Below are positions 23,435 through 33,700 of a DNA stretch of 34,573 nucleotides, piece after piece. Under the pieces are notes generated by a model, which did no database searches, had not been told where the DNA came from, and worked only from the letters and a program-made list of their open reading frames with translations. Positions within the stretch are counted from its first letter, which is position 1. Every line of letters starts with the position of its first letter. The stretch spans positions 1 to 34,573 of the forward strand of contig JALHHH010000025.1 of NCBI GenBank assembly GCA_022837485.1, given 5' to 3'. Source of the DNA: Bacteroidales bacterium (GTDB lineage Bacteria; Bacteroidota; Bacteroidia; Bacteroidales; Lentimicrobiaceae). The position numbers were made by a program, and so were the translations under genes.

Positions 23435-24085
23435 TTATATTTTACTTCCGAAGGCAAGGTCACCGGCGTCGCCAAGTCCGGGAACTATATAGGCCTGTGC
23501 CGTAAGCTCATCGTCGATGGCGCCAACCCAAAGTGTAACATCCTGGGCAGGCAGATAACGCTTGATGTAATCAATACCCTGTGTACTTGCGATCAGGGTA
23601 ACGATGTGCGTATGCGAAGGCTTACCTTTGGCCAGAAGCTCTTTATAGCTGAGAACCAGCGAAGCTCCGGTAGCAAGCATAGGATCGGAAACGATCAGTA
23701 CTTTATTGGTGAGGTCGGGACTCGAAACGTATTCAACCTGTATTTCAAATCTGCCGTCTTTGCTGTGTTTGCGGTAGGCCGAAACAAAAGAATTATCGGA
23801 ACGGTCGAAAACATTGAGCATACCCCGGTGAAGCGGAAGACCGGCTCTGAGAATGGTTGCAAGTACAGGGTACTGCTTCAGCACAGGAACTTCGGCAGTA
23901 CCAAGCGATGTAACTACTTCCCTGACTTCATATTCCAGTTGACGGCTGATTTCATAGGCGAAAATGGCACCCATTCTCTCCATATTGAAACGAAACCGGA
24001 GACTGTCCTGCTGGATAAGCGAATCTCTGATTTCAGCAATATATTGATTGAAAATCGAATTCTGTGCTCCCAGATTTTGAACCAT
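23435..24085 (-). CDS. upp: Uracil phosphoribosyltransferase
   Basis: Pyrimidine salvage enzyme making UMP from uracil and PRPP in the cytoplasm. The PRPP-binding loop VLIVSDPMLATGASL is at residues 129-143. Upstream are the conserved LRAGLPLHRGM (79-89) and SAYRKHSKDGRFEIQVEYVS. The C-terminal uracil-binding end is YIVPGLGDAGDLAFGSKI. The length is 216 aa. The N-terminus is a little longer than in E. coli, as usual in Bacteroidota. It has its own -7 box 44 bp upstream and looks monocistronic. Confidence 0.96.
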   Translation of the reverse strand: MVQNLGAQNSIFNQYIAEIRDSLIQQDSLRFRFNMERMGAIFAYEISRQLEYEVREVVTSLGTAEVPVLKQYPVLATILRAGLPLHRGMLNVFDRSDNSFVSAYRKHSKDGRFEIQVEYVSSPDLTNKVLIVSDPMLATGASLVLSYKELLAKGKPSHTHIVTLIASTQGIDYIKRYLPAQDVTLWVGAIDDELTAQAYIVPGLGDAGDLAFGSKI

Positions 24086-24129
24086 TTCCGAAAAATTAAA
24101 ATTATCTATCCCGTTTTGTTAATTGCACG

Positions 24130-24137
24130 CAAAGATA
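24130..24137 (-). promoter_or_regulatory. -7 box upstream of upp
   Basis: TATCTTTG on the minus strand, 44 bp before the upp ATG. The rest of the 225-bp gap to the PHP-domain gene shows nothing recognisable. Confidence 0.5.
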
Positions 24138-24310
24138 GTGATTAATAATGCAATACCTAACGGACGATAAATAAATCGGAAACATCTGTTTACAGCGGGA
24201 ATCAGCTCCTGCCGGGCAAAATCAGGAAAGTTCCGGAATAAGCTGCAAAAGAGCTCTCAGTTATCGCATTGTACTCTGTACATCCTAAAGATCAGCGAAT
24301 TGTATAACGG

Positions 24311-25417
24311 TTAAAACCGGAGGCTGGTTTTCAGGCAACTTTCCGGTGAGGTGAACATATTTGTTACCGAATACTCAAGCAATATTGCACTTGCCGGCGA
24401 TTCATTCTGCCCGGGCACTTTAAGTGTAAGTCCGATGGTAGAATAAGGTGGCAGTTCAATATCGTAGATGAGCCCCGCCCTGCGAGCTTCTTCACCGGGA
24501 ACCAGATAAAAACCTATGCCACTGTAGTTGGTGAGGAAAATGCTTCGCTTCCCATTTCCCGAGGCGGCGGCATTTACTTCTTGTCCGGTACATGCGTCAA
24601 ACAACTTTTTCAGCCACTCTGCTCGTCCGTATACATTGCCGTTATAGTATGCGGCTGTACGCTTATCCATCAGTGCATCTTTCACGCCTTTCAGGTTCCT
24701 TTCGCGGGCAAACACCAGGGTAAAGGGCCGCATATCGCTTGGTCCGGAGTGATATTCACTGTGGATGGAGCCGTGGATATCCGAATTTGCCAGAATGGTA
24801 AGGTCTTTTTCGAGTGCCCAAGCAAATGCCTTTGGATAGTATTCCTTGTAATTTACGACCTCAATTCCGTGAAGCCGTCCGTCAACGAGCAGTTTATCGT
24901 GCTCCGGAAACCAGATAGTAGTATCGGGTTGCTGGGCTTTCCACCCCGGGTGGTTCCAGAAAATAAAAGCTCCCTGTTTACCCGCTTCCGTAAAGGCATC
25001 GGACCAAGTTTCTGTGTCCAGCTTTGAAATATCGTTGAGAAACAGCGCATTTGAATGTCCGGGTGGCATGCTACGTGTAATTTCAGCACCTTTCACAAGT
25101 AAAATTCCCAATTGATCCGCTTTTGGTAAGGCTATTTCATACGAACGGTTGAGATCCTGATTTACATCATCCCGGAAAGGCCGGTATTCAATATGATCGG
25201 TAACAGCAATAACATCCAGACCTTCCTGCCAGGCTTCCAAAATTCTCAGGGTTGGCCATACCAGACCATCGGAGAAGACGGTATGCGTATGAAAATCCCC
25301 CTTAAGGGTATAAAAACCGGCTATATCCGGAATATGAAAATTTCGTCTGGCACCGTCCTGCGATAATGCCGGTGACAAGAAAGCGCTAAAAAGCAAAACA
25401 AATAAAAGCCGATTCAT
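24311..25417 (-). CDS. Secreted PHP-domain phosphoesterase
   Basis: Exported PHP-fold metallo-phosphoesterase. A signal peptide (MNRLLFVLLFSAFLSPALS, cleavage near residue 19) is followed by the metal-binding motifs in order: DFHTHTVFSDG (41-51, H43 and H45), VTDHIEY (72-78), KGAEIT, FWNHPGW, and NSDIHGS toward the middle. The last 100 residues form a beta-rich C-terminal domain. It corresponds to the group that databases call Sb-PDE-like phosphodiesterases in Bacteroidota, though I cannot verify the substrate. The length is 368 aa. It follows the acyltransferase by 79 bp on the same strand, so it may be the last gene of the porU unit. Confidence 0.83.
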   Translation of the reverse strand: MNRLLFVLLFSAFLSPALSQDGARRNFHIPDIAGFYTLKGDFHTHTVFSDGLVWPTLRILEAWQEGLDVIAVTDHIEYRPFRDDVNQDLNRSYEIALPKADQLGILLVKGAEITRSMPPGHSNALFLNDISKLDTETWSDAFTEAGKQGAFIFWNHPGWKAQQPDTTIWFPEHDKLLVDGRLHGIEVVNYKEYYPKAFAWALEKDLTILANSDIHGSIHSEYHSGPSDMRPFTLVFARERNLKGVKDALMDKRTAAYYNGNVYGRAEWLKKLFDACTGQEVNAAASGNGKRSIFLTNYSGIGFYLVPGEEARRAGLIYDIELPPYSTIGLTLKVPGQNESPASAILLEYSVTNMFTSPESCLKTSLRF

Positions 25418-25496
25418 CGTGTTTTATTTCTTTACGGATGTTTTAATTCAACGGACTAATACACTTCCGGAAATTGATACGGAAGCGTTGTGTTGT

Positions 25497-26048
25497 TTAT
25501 GGAATAACAAACCGGTCGGGGTGTCTGGCCGTCTTATCGCCGTAAAACTCCCTTATCATCTTAAAATCAGACTCATAATCCCCTGTAGGCATAAACGAAG
25601 GGCCGAACCCACCCCGCTTCGTTTTATAATCAAGGTATCCCATTACAACGGGTACACCGGCATTCCGCGCGATAAAATAATATCCCTTTTTCCAGTGTGG
25701 ATTCCGTTTGCGGGTTCCTTCAGGAGTAATGGTTAAGATCAGCGATTTTCTGCTGTTGAACTCTTCGGTAAGCTGATGCACCACATTGGTGCTGTGGGAG
25801 CGGTCAACCGGAATACCTCCCATCGCCTTGAGAACCGGAGTGGTAAAGCGGTTAAAAGCCTCCTTTTTAATAAAAAAGTAGGATTTATATCCCAGGGATG
25901 CATATCCCAGCCATCCGTAAAAAAAATCGATGTTCGCCGTATGAGGAGCCATCATAACCACACATTTGTGAGGTTTTCCCGGGAGTTCACCGGTTATTTC
26001 CCATCTCAGCAATCTGAGCAGTACGCGTGCGAGTGTTTTTATTATCAT
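25497..26048 (-). CDS. PlsC-like 1-acylglycerol-3-phosphate acyltransferase family protein
   Basis: Glycerophospholipid-type acyltransferase, 183 aa. The catalytic HxxxxD motif is H36-TANI-D41. The substrate-binding PEGTRK is at 109-114, preceded by GGIPVDRS, the third family block. A single hydrophobic N-terminal stretch (about residues 1-16) could anchor it to the membrane. It is shorter than E. coli PlsC (245 aa). Proteins of this small type in Bacteroidota are sometimes linked to lipid A or ornithine lipids, but the acceptor here is unknown. The ATG at 26048 follows the PfkB gene by 8 bp; the open frame extending to 26147 runs inside that gene and is rejected. Confidence 0.85.
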   Translation of the reverse strand: MIIKTLARVLLRLLRWEITGELPGKPHKCVVMMAPHTANIDFFYGWLGYASLGYKSYFFIKKEAFNRFTTPVLKAMGGIPVDRSHSTNVVHQLTEEFNSRKSLILTITPEGTRKRNPHWKKGYYFIARNAGVPVVMGYLDYKTKRGGFGPSFMPTGDYESDFKMIREFYGDKTARHPDRFVIP

Positions 26049-26056
26049 TTCAGGGT

Positions 26057-26944
26057 TCAGGAAGATGCAGGCCAGTCGATAAAATTGTACCTGCTGCCGC
26101 ATACTTCGGATGCAAATATAATCGCCTTGCGGATAGCTTCGTCCCAAAATACCGTGCTATCTTCAATTTTCCCGAATTTATGAATTACCGAAACCAGGCC
26201 GGCATTGAAACTGTCGCCCGCACCGATGGTACTTACAACTTCTACCGCAGGCACTTTTACCGCCTTTGAATACAAGGGAGTATACAGCGTTAATCCGGCA
26301 GAATTTTTCGTATAAATTAATCTCTCGCAACCGCAATCCCGCACAAATGCATATGCCTGATCGCCATTTTCGGCACCGGCGATTAGTCTGAAATCCTCAT
26401 CCGAACCTCTGACTAAATCCGAAATACGTATGTTTTCACGAATATATGGCATTATTTCCGGGAGTTCATTCATGTGCGGCTTTCGAAAATTCGGATCGTA
26501 AAATATCGTGGCCTTGCCCATGCGGGCCGCTTCTGCCAACCGCAGTATGTTCGACCGGTTGCGTGGTTTCACCGAATAGAACGACCCCATCATAAAAATA
26601 TCGTTTTCCCGAAAATCGGGAACAGAAATGTCCGGGGGCTCATCGGGAAGGCCTTGATAAAATTGGTATGAGGCATCGCCGCCGGCATCCAGAAATGCAA
26701 GAGCCAGAGTTGAATTACCCGGATGTAGCTTAAATCCGGAAACATCAACCTTGTTGCTGCGAAGAAAATTCAGAATCAGCCTGCCGGTTTTATCCTCTCC
26801 TGCCTCGGAAATCAAAGCAACAGGGATCTCCGACCGGCCGAGTGAAACGGCAGAGTTAAGCAGACTTCCTCCGGGGCATGACCATACAGGATTTTCGTCA
26901 CTGAAAACAATATCAAGCAGACATTCGCCTATGGCACGTACCAT
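26057..26944 (-). CDS. PfkB-family carbohydrate kinase
   Basis: Ribokinase/fructokinase-like sugar kinase of 295 aa. The N-terminus MVRAIGECLLDIVF and the signature CPGGSLLNSAVSLGR carry the sugar-binding residues. The C-terminal ATP/catalytic loop is TIGAGDSFNAG with base D244. YDPNFRKP (about residue 150) is typical of fructokinase-like members. The exact substrate is not decidable. It starts 9 bp after the stop of porU copy 1 and is followed 8 bp later by the acyltransferase, so it belongs to the same operon as the sortase pair. Confidence 0.88.
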   Translation of the reverse strand: MVRAIGECLLDIVFSDENPVWSCPGGSLLNSAVSLGRSEIPVALISEAGEDKTGRLILNFLRSNKVDVSGFKLHPGNSTLALAFLDAGGDASYQFYQGLPDEPPDISVPDFRENDIFMMGSFYSVKPRNRSNILRLAEAARMGKATIFYDPNFRKPHMNELPEIMPYIRENIRISDLVRGSDEDFRLIAGAENGDQAYAFVRDCGCERLIYTKNSAGLTLYTPLYSKAVKVPAVEVVSTIGAGDSFNAGLVSVIHKFGKIEDSTVFWDEAIRKAIIFASEVCGSRYNFIDWPASS

Positions 26945-26953
26945 TACCGGAAC

Positions 26954-29900
26954 TTATCTAACAAGAATAATCTTGGCTGTATTTCGTGAAATGTAACCAT
27001 TCCGGTCACGGATCGTCAAGCGGCAGAGGTAGAGTCCTGCCCTTGCGGGGATGCCGTCATCCGATCTGCCGTCCCAGTGTATGGAGCCCGAAACATATCC
27101 CTCCGAAACTATACGCTCAGGGCCTATCGACCGTATAAGTTGACCGGTGGAATTGAAGACCTGCATCTCTACATCAAATTTGCCGTCGAACAGGTTGTGG
27201 TCAAACCGCACGTAAACATCCCCGCCCGACGGATTGGGATATGCGGTTAACCCTTCAACACTCAGTACAATATTGCGCTGAACCACAAATCGTATGCTTG
27301 CAGTACTTGAATTATTGTGTACATCCCAGGCTTTCAGCGAAAGCGTATGCTCACCTTCCGGGAGATTGAAATACTGATAATTCACCCGCCCGCTGCGGTA
27401 AGAGTCCTTGTCCGACACATAAAAATCGTTGAGTACAACCGAGGAGTAACCGTCACCATCCATGGTCGCCGTGATGTCGTGACCTATACCGGTTCCCAGG
27501 GTGTTTATACCGCTTTCGTCGTAAAGGAGTGCAACCAGCCGGGGAAATTCGCTGGTAAGTCCTCCGTCGACAAAATTAGTGTCGTTCATAAACAGGCGAA
27601 TTACCGGTCCTTCCGTATCGGTAGTCTCCGCCTGAACGGCTCCGCCTATCCTGATGCCCGTGTAGAATCCATTGGCATCAACCACCCCGTTGGTGGCATA
27701 ATAGCTTAGTTTACCCTGTCCGTATGAAAAATCTATATCTCTTGGAACGGGAAAGGTTATCTCAAATTTCCCTCCGGTGACGGTAGCCTTACCCTGATAT
27801 AGAACATTCTTCAGCGAATTAAACTGTGTGATAAAACTCAGGTTCTGCTGTCCGAGAGTTGTAACAACGGAAGGTTTATCAAAAACTTTAACATACACGA
27901 TTCCGTCAAAGTTATTCATAAGCATATCGTCGTCGTCGCGAATCTCACCCGAAACAGTTGCAAGCGTATTGGCAAAAAGGGTATCAACGGCAGCACCTGT
28001 AACTGGATTCTTAACTCCTGTAGTTGCTACGTGGAATCTGGGCATGGGCAGCCGCATGGAAGGATCCCCGAATAGGGTAAGGTGACGGGTATTCTGCGAG
28101 TTGGGGCTGCGGTTTTTCGTATACCGGAGTGCATCACCCAGGCGTGGAGGCACGTTGGTGTGCGGACTGAACATGGTATCGGCAAAATGAAGGTTCAGAA
28201 TGGAGTTGTTGGAGGCAAAAGCCAGCCGGGTAGTGGTCACCAGCGACATGGCTCCTCCGTTGGGATTAAGGAAGACCAGCTCGCCGGCTGAGGTGTGCAG
28301 CGGGTTATCGAAGCGTGAAAACTCACAGGTTGCCGTAAAAAACAGTCCCATACGGTCGTAGTTTGTCCAGGCATTGATATCCTGAATTTCAAGCACCCGT
28401 TCGTCGGCCCAGCCAACCTCTCCGCCATGGCCAATGTAATTAACCATCAGTGCTCCTTTCTCAACCCGGGTTGCAATTTCGCGGTTTACATCCGGATATC
28501 TGGCCCCGCCGGGCGTCGACTCCAGCACATAGGAGTCGAAATATATCTTGTGAATATTGTAATCGGGACTTTTTAGTTCGATCGTATCCACCAGTTTTTC
28601 AGCCTGATCAAGGTGCGTATTCCGGTCGCGGTCATCGGCCGGCACTACAATCGTATTCCTCCAGTCTCCGTGTGTGTCGGCATTGTTTTCAAGGTAATAA
28701 ATAAGCTTGTCGACGACTATGCGGGATTGTTCCGGGGTTCGTACCGGCAGCCTTCCGACCCCGATATCCAGAAGACCGGAAGCATTCAGGCCTCCTTCCC
28801 CATCATCAAGAATTCCGAAATAATCGTCGGAAAGAAAAGAGTAAACGTAATGAACTGCATTTTCACTCTGGAAAGTAGGAATGAAAATGGTATTTCCCGG
28901 AATCCGGTTTTTAACATCGTACGATGCATTTCCGACAAGAAGCAGGTACTTGGGGTACCCCCACTGTTTGCCCCGGTCGTATAGCAATTTCATAAAATCC
29001 CTGATTGCGGTAATATCCTGAATACCCGACGAAAACTCATTATACACCTCGGGAATCGACACCACAACCGCTGAAATTTCACCCCTGTCGTTGTGAACGT
29101 GTGCCAGACGTTTTGCATCCTGGGCAAAATCGGGATGCGTCAGTATAACCATATCGTAATTACCCAGCGCGTGCAGGTTTTGATTCCGGATCTTCTCACC
29201 GGTTCTTACCTTTAGAAATGAGGTTCCGTCAAAGGCAATCATTTCAACAAGCTTTTCCGTATTCCGCTTGAACGTTGCCTGGCTTCCGGTGCGCTGGAGT
29301 GCCAGCGAACGAACGTTTACCGGGTCGCTTACATCCCATACTTCCTGAACTGTATTCGCATTCTCAAGATTAAAACGCGTAATTTTTCCCTCCCCAACGG
29401 TCCGGGGATCCCTGAAAGCCATTTGACCGCCACTAAATGTCAACGCACAACGAACATTCAGCGAAACAAAATCAAGAAAACCCAGGTCGGTATTGGATAC
29501 CGGATTGAACTGGATTCTGACATCCATTCTATCGGAGGAAAAGGGAATCGATTTAACCTCCGTTACCTCTTTAGCATATTCATGATCCGACAGAATCTTA
29601 ATCAATTTCGGGGAGGCTACATTCTCTCCGTTTACCAGAATATTGAAAGTAACATCTCCCTTGGTAGACCGGGCTGCCAGTCCGTAACGCAATACCACGT
29701 TTTCACCGGCAACGGGATTATTAAACCGGAACGATGGCAGATTCAGGATTCTGGTATAGAAATCGAGCTTTTCACCAAACCATTTCCTGCCGCTTTTTAC
29801 AAGGTTGATATTATCGTTTTCGTGAATCCTCATGTCGGTATAGGATGATGTCAGGTCGTTTTCTGCTTCGGCAGGACCCTGATCTTCGGGAATCCGCTTG

Positions 29901-30775
29901 CCGGGCATAAGACCTATGGTCAGAAAATACGCCCCCTCATCCGAATACAGGTGCGTATTATGCTCCATCCGTGATGAAAAGGGATTGAGCGTCCATGTGT
30001 TCGGCCCTAAACCGTAAAACAGAATATAATCGCCGGGAGCAAAAACACCGGGTTTGGCCGTAACAACCCGGATTGCATTCTCGGCAAGGTCGTTGATACG
30101 CTCTGTTCCTGCTGTTTCATTCAGCATCCTGCCCCCGTTACCATATAGTCGTATCATGGCCGGATTCAGGTTTTTCAAAGGCATCCCTAGTTTACTCAGG
30201 TCATCGTATGTCAGTTTATAGATGCCCGACTCCTTAATATATATCTTATACCAATCACCTGAAGCGAGCACGGAATTATAAGGATATAACGCAGCCTGTT
30301 TTTCACTCCCGGCTCCCCTATAGGTATCCACACTAACCGTAAAACCTGAAACTTTCGCCTGCAAGCCTGTCCCGGGGTCGGTACCGAACGGAAGAACGGT
30401 GACATACACCCAGGGGCGGCCCCGCTCAAACATCACTTCAGCGGAAGCATCCGGAACCCGTGGCAGTGATTCGCCACCAAGAAGAGTGTGTTCCGTTTCA
30501 GTAAACGGCTCATAATAAATATTTTCAAGTCGAAAACCTGCAAAGTCAAAGCCTTCTGGCAAAGGAATCCGAACAACAATGGAAGGCAGATTGCTTTCGG
30601 GAAGCAAAAGATACTGGGCCTCACCGAACGACAGAACATCAATAGGGTCATCCTCACCGCGCAAGAGGGAAGCAGGAGCACCCCAGTTCAGAACAACGGG
30701 TTTACTCAGCTGAGCCGTTGCAGTAAAAGCAGTCAGTATTAGTATCAGTGTAACGATTACTGTCCGTAACTTCAT
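26954..30775 (-). CDS. porU: PorU-like type IX sortase, copy 1
   Basis: Surface cysteine peptidase of the gingipain family (C25) that removes the C-terminal signal of type IX cargo and attaches it to the cell surface. Length 1273 aa. Signal peptide MKLRTVIVTLILILTAFTATA. An N-terminal beta-rich region follows with SGDWYKIYIKESGIYKLTY (172-190). The C25 domain spans about 530-910. It contains NASYDVKNRIPGN, IGVGRLPVRTPEQ, the catalytic histidine H783 in YIGHGGE and the cysteine C817 in TATCEFSRFD, 34 residues apart. The tail has an Ig-like region and a type A sorting-like end (AYPNPSGGDVYVRF, final KIILVR). It follows copy 2 by 23 bp and heads porU-pfkB-plsC spacing of 8-9 bp. Confidence 0.92.
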   Translation of the reverse strand: MKLRTVIVTLILILTAFTATAQLSKPVVLNWGAPASLLRGEDDPIDVLSFGEAQYLLLPESNLPSIVVRIPLPEGFDFAGFRLENIYYEPFTETEHTLLGGESLPRVPDASAEVMFERGRPWVYVTVLPFGTDPGTGLQAKVSGFTVSVDTYRGAGSEKQAALYPYNSVLASGDWYKIYIKESGIYKLTYDDLSKLGMPLKNLNPAMIRLYGNGGRMLNETAGTERINDLAENAIRVVTAKPGVFAPGDYILFYGLGPNTWTLNPFSSRMEHNTHLYSDEGAYFLTIGLMPGKRIPEDQGPAEAENDLTSSYTDMRIHENDNINLVKSGRKWFGEKLDFYTRILNLPSFRFNNPVAGENVVLRYGLAARSTKGDVTFNILVNGENVASPKLIKILSDHEYAKEVTEVKSIPFSSDRMDVRIQFNPVSNTDLGFLDFVSLNVRCALTFSGGQMAFRDPRTVGEGKITRFNLENANTVQEVWDVSDPVNVRSLALQRTGSQATFKRNTEKLVEMIAFDGTSFLKVRTGEKIRNQNLHALGNYDMVILTHPDFAQDAKRLAHVHNDRGEISAVVVSIPEVYNEFSSGIQDITAIRDFMKLLYDRGKQWGYPKYLLLVGNASYDVKNRIPGNTIFIPTFQSENAVHYVYSFLSDDYFGILDDGEGGLNASGLLDIGVGRLPVRTPEQSRIVVDKLIYYLENNADTHGDWRNTIVVPADDRDRNTHLDQAEKLVDTIELKSPDYNIHKIYFDSYVLESTPGGARYPDVNREIATRVEKGALMVNYIGHGGEVGWADERVLEIQDINAWTNYDRMGLFFTATCEFSRFDNPLHTSAGELVFLNPNGGAMSLVTTTRLAFASNNSILNLHFADTMFSPHTNVPPRLGDALRYTKNRSPNSQNTRHLTLFGDPSMRLPMPRFHVATTGVKNPVTGAAVDTLFANTLATVSGEIRDDDDMLMNNFDGIVYVKVFDKPSVVTTLGQQNLSFITQFNSLKNVLYQGKATVTGGKFEITFPVPRDIDFSYGQGKLSYYATNGVVDANGFYTGIRIGGAVQAETTDTEGPVIRLFMNDTNFVDGGLTSEFPRLVALLYDESGINTLGTGIGHDITATMDGDGYSSVVLNDFYVSDKDSYRSGRVNYQYFNLPEGEHTLSLKAWDVHNNSSTASIRFVVQRNIVLSVEGLTAYPNPSGGDVYVRFDHNLFDGKFDVEMQVFNSTGQLIRSIGPERIVSEGYVSGSIHWDGRSDDGIPARAGLYLCRLTIRDRNGYISRNTAKIILVR

Positions 30776-30798
30776 AGTCCTTTTTCCTTTAATAATGC

Positions 30799-33700
30799 CT
30801 ACCTGGTGATTGCTATTTTTAATGCTTTTGTCGCCCTTTGTCCTGTAACACTCTTTACGGTAAGATTACCTATATACAACCCGCTTGTAAGGAGACGCCC
30901 GCCGCTTCCGCACCCATCCCATTCGAAAGCCGGAGTTCGGTATCCACCGGCAAAAATAGTCCGTTTAAGTTCCGCCACCTTCGATCCCTGAAGTGAAAAT
31001 ATCTGCAATAACAGTTCAAGTTCTTCCCCTGCGCGATTATGCTCAATTTCAAAACGCGTTATGTCAGACATTGGATTGGGATATGCCTGAAAATCACCAA
31101 GAACCAGTTCATCGGATCCGGCAACCACAAAATGCAGGCTTGCTTCCGAGGAGTTGTTGTTAACATCCCAGACCTTCATCTTTAATGTATGACTTCCCGG
31201 CTCAAGTCTGGGCATAGGAAACATAACCCTGCCTTGTTTATAGGTATTGAGGTCTGCCTGGTAATAATCGTTCAGGATATAGGGAGCATCTGTTTTTCCG
31301 TCAAGAATCGCAACGATGTCGTGACCAATGCCATTGCCTACGGTATTGATTCCGCTGAAGTCACTCAGCAGGGCAATAAGCACCGGCTTTTCATCCGTAA
31401 ATCCGCCCTGCCTGAAGCTGGTATCGTTCATAAAAAGCCTTATTTCAGGACCTTCGTTATCGCTGATCTGCACATCGCTGACGCCTCCAACAACGATATC
31501 GGAGTGATATCCGGAGGCATCCACCGTGCCATCTGTGGCATAATAGCTGATCTTTCCGGGCCCGAACTGATAGCCGATATCCCTGGGAACGATGAAAGCA
31601 AAACTAAACCTACCCCCGGTAACCGCAACATTACCTTTGTAAATGATATTTTTCCGGACCATAAATGTCATCGGACTTGTGCCATCCGAGCCAAAAGTAC
31701 TTACAGGGCTTTCTTTGTCAAAAACAGTTACCGTCAGAATCCCATTGAAGCCGGTAAGCAATTCCCTGTCGTGCCCCGCTACAATCCCGCTTATGGTAAC
31801 TTCACCCAGGGCGCTCAGGGTGTCGGATACACCAAGGACGCTGCGGCCATTAATTTCTGTTGTAATTACATTATACTCCGGATAAGCCATCTTAAGTGCC
31901 GGATCGCCGAGCAGGACGAATTTTTTTATGTTTATATCGGAACCTGAAACACGTTTCGATACTCGGATTAGATCGCCGAGGAAGGGTCTCCCGTCGGGTC
32001 CCGTTTGTAATGCAATGGTATAAAAGTTTGTAGCAAGGATAAAGTTGGGATTTCCGTAAGTGGGTCGTGCAGTAGTAAACAGTGCAATGCCGCCGCCTTT
32101 TGGATTCAGAAAAGTTAACTCACCACCCGACAGGCGCTGGGGATCATCGTACCTGCTGAACTCACAGGTAGCTGTCATAAATACCGGCATGCGGTCGTAG
32201 TTGGACCAGCTGTTCACATCCGCAATCTCCAGAATGCGCTCATGAGTCCATCCGGTTTCTCCGCCATGACCGGTATAATTTACGATCAGGGCACCCTTGC
32301 CAACCCTGTCGTTGATAGCAGCAGTAGCCTCAGGAGCCCTCTGTCCTCCCGGTGTGGAGACCTGAGGATAGGCATCCAGGAAAATTTTATCGGTATTGTA
32401 GGCCGGATACAGGGAATCAATCATGGCCGCAAGCTTGTCGGCCTGCATCATATGCTCGTTGGCGTCTTCGTCATCGGCGACAAAAGCAATAACATTCCGC
32501 CAGTCACCGTGGACCTTTTCGGTCGCGGTTGTATAATGAATGATTTTATCGACTGATGTCCGGGCCTGCTCGGGGGTAGAAACCACCAGACGGCCAATAC
32601 CTATATCAAGAATATCGGTAGACATACCACCTTCAGTATCGTCGATGCATCCGAAAAAGTCGTCGGCAGCATAGGAGTTAACCGGATTCAGCGACTCCAC
32701 CGACTGGAAAGTCGGAACAAAATTGTTGTTTCCGGGAATACGGTCTTTGTAATCGTAGGAAGCGTCGCCAAACATAAGCATGAAACGGGGCAAACGTGCT
32801 TCCCCCGACTTTATCCACAACATACGGACAAAATCACGGATTGCACTGATATCCTGAGCTCCTGAGGAAAATTCATTATAAATCGCCTGAGGCTGAACCA
32901 GCTGAACACTGAGGTCGTTCACCTGACTATGAAATGTGGCAAGGCGGATCGCCTCATCCATAAACAAAGGATGGACAACTATCAGCATATCGGCCGGAGC
33001 CATCGCGTGAAGGTTCTGATTTTCGACGCGCTCTGCCGAAACCGGGCTAAGGTACGACTGTGCATCGCTAAGAAAATACTGACGCAGCGTATCGGTTAAC
33101 GCCCTGAACCAGTAATAGCCCTGCTGCTGCCCGAAACGTATCAGTCCGGGATTCATTGGATCGGTAACATCCCACAGCATTTCAGGTTGTCCGGTCCCCT
33201 GTATCCGGTATTCGGCAATTCCTTCAAGTCCGGTTTTTCTGAAACCCAGCTGTCCTCCGCCATATACGAGCCGGGCAAGGGTATTGAGTTCAATATAATT
33301 CAACCATCCGGTAGCCGTACTCAGAGGTTTATTGAATTTAACGTTAACTCCGCTGACTGTGCCATTATGATTGAAAGACCAGGTATCGACTGCCATTCGG
33401 GCATAATTAGTATTAAAAATATCGACAATGGGTGGTACTTGCAGATTAAAGGAGCTGCCCTGATGGGTAACGGTAAAAGAGCTGCCGGAAGTAGACCTGG
33501 CAGCAGCGCTGAAGCGCATAACCAAAGGTGAGTCGGTTTCGGCAACAAGCGGCCCGAAGGTATAATCTCTGCTGGTAATGATGTCGAAAATATCGCCAAA
33601 CCACTCTTTGCCCGACTTTATCAGGTTGTATTCATCGGGATGATGTGCCGAATACCAGTTGTAGGATGTAACCAAAGATGCAGGTGAAGACTGCGGCTGA

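Noticed and set aside
26049..26147. 33-residue extension of the PlsC-like protein
   Set aside because: It overlaps the end of the pfkB gene and is not conserved-looking; a TATATTTG match inside pfkB near 26105 was not accepted as a promoter because it lies within coding sequence.
31189..31947. 252-codon plus-strand open frame
   Set aside because: It is antisense to conserved sequence of PorU copy 2 and its translation has no domain or signal; it is a shadow frame.
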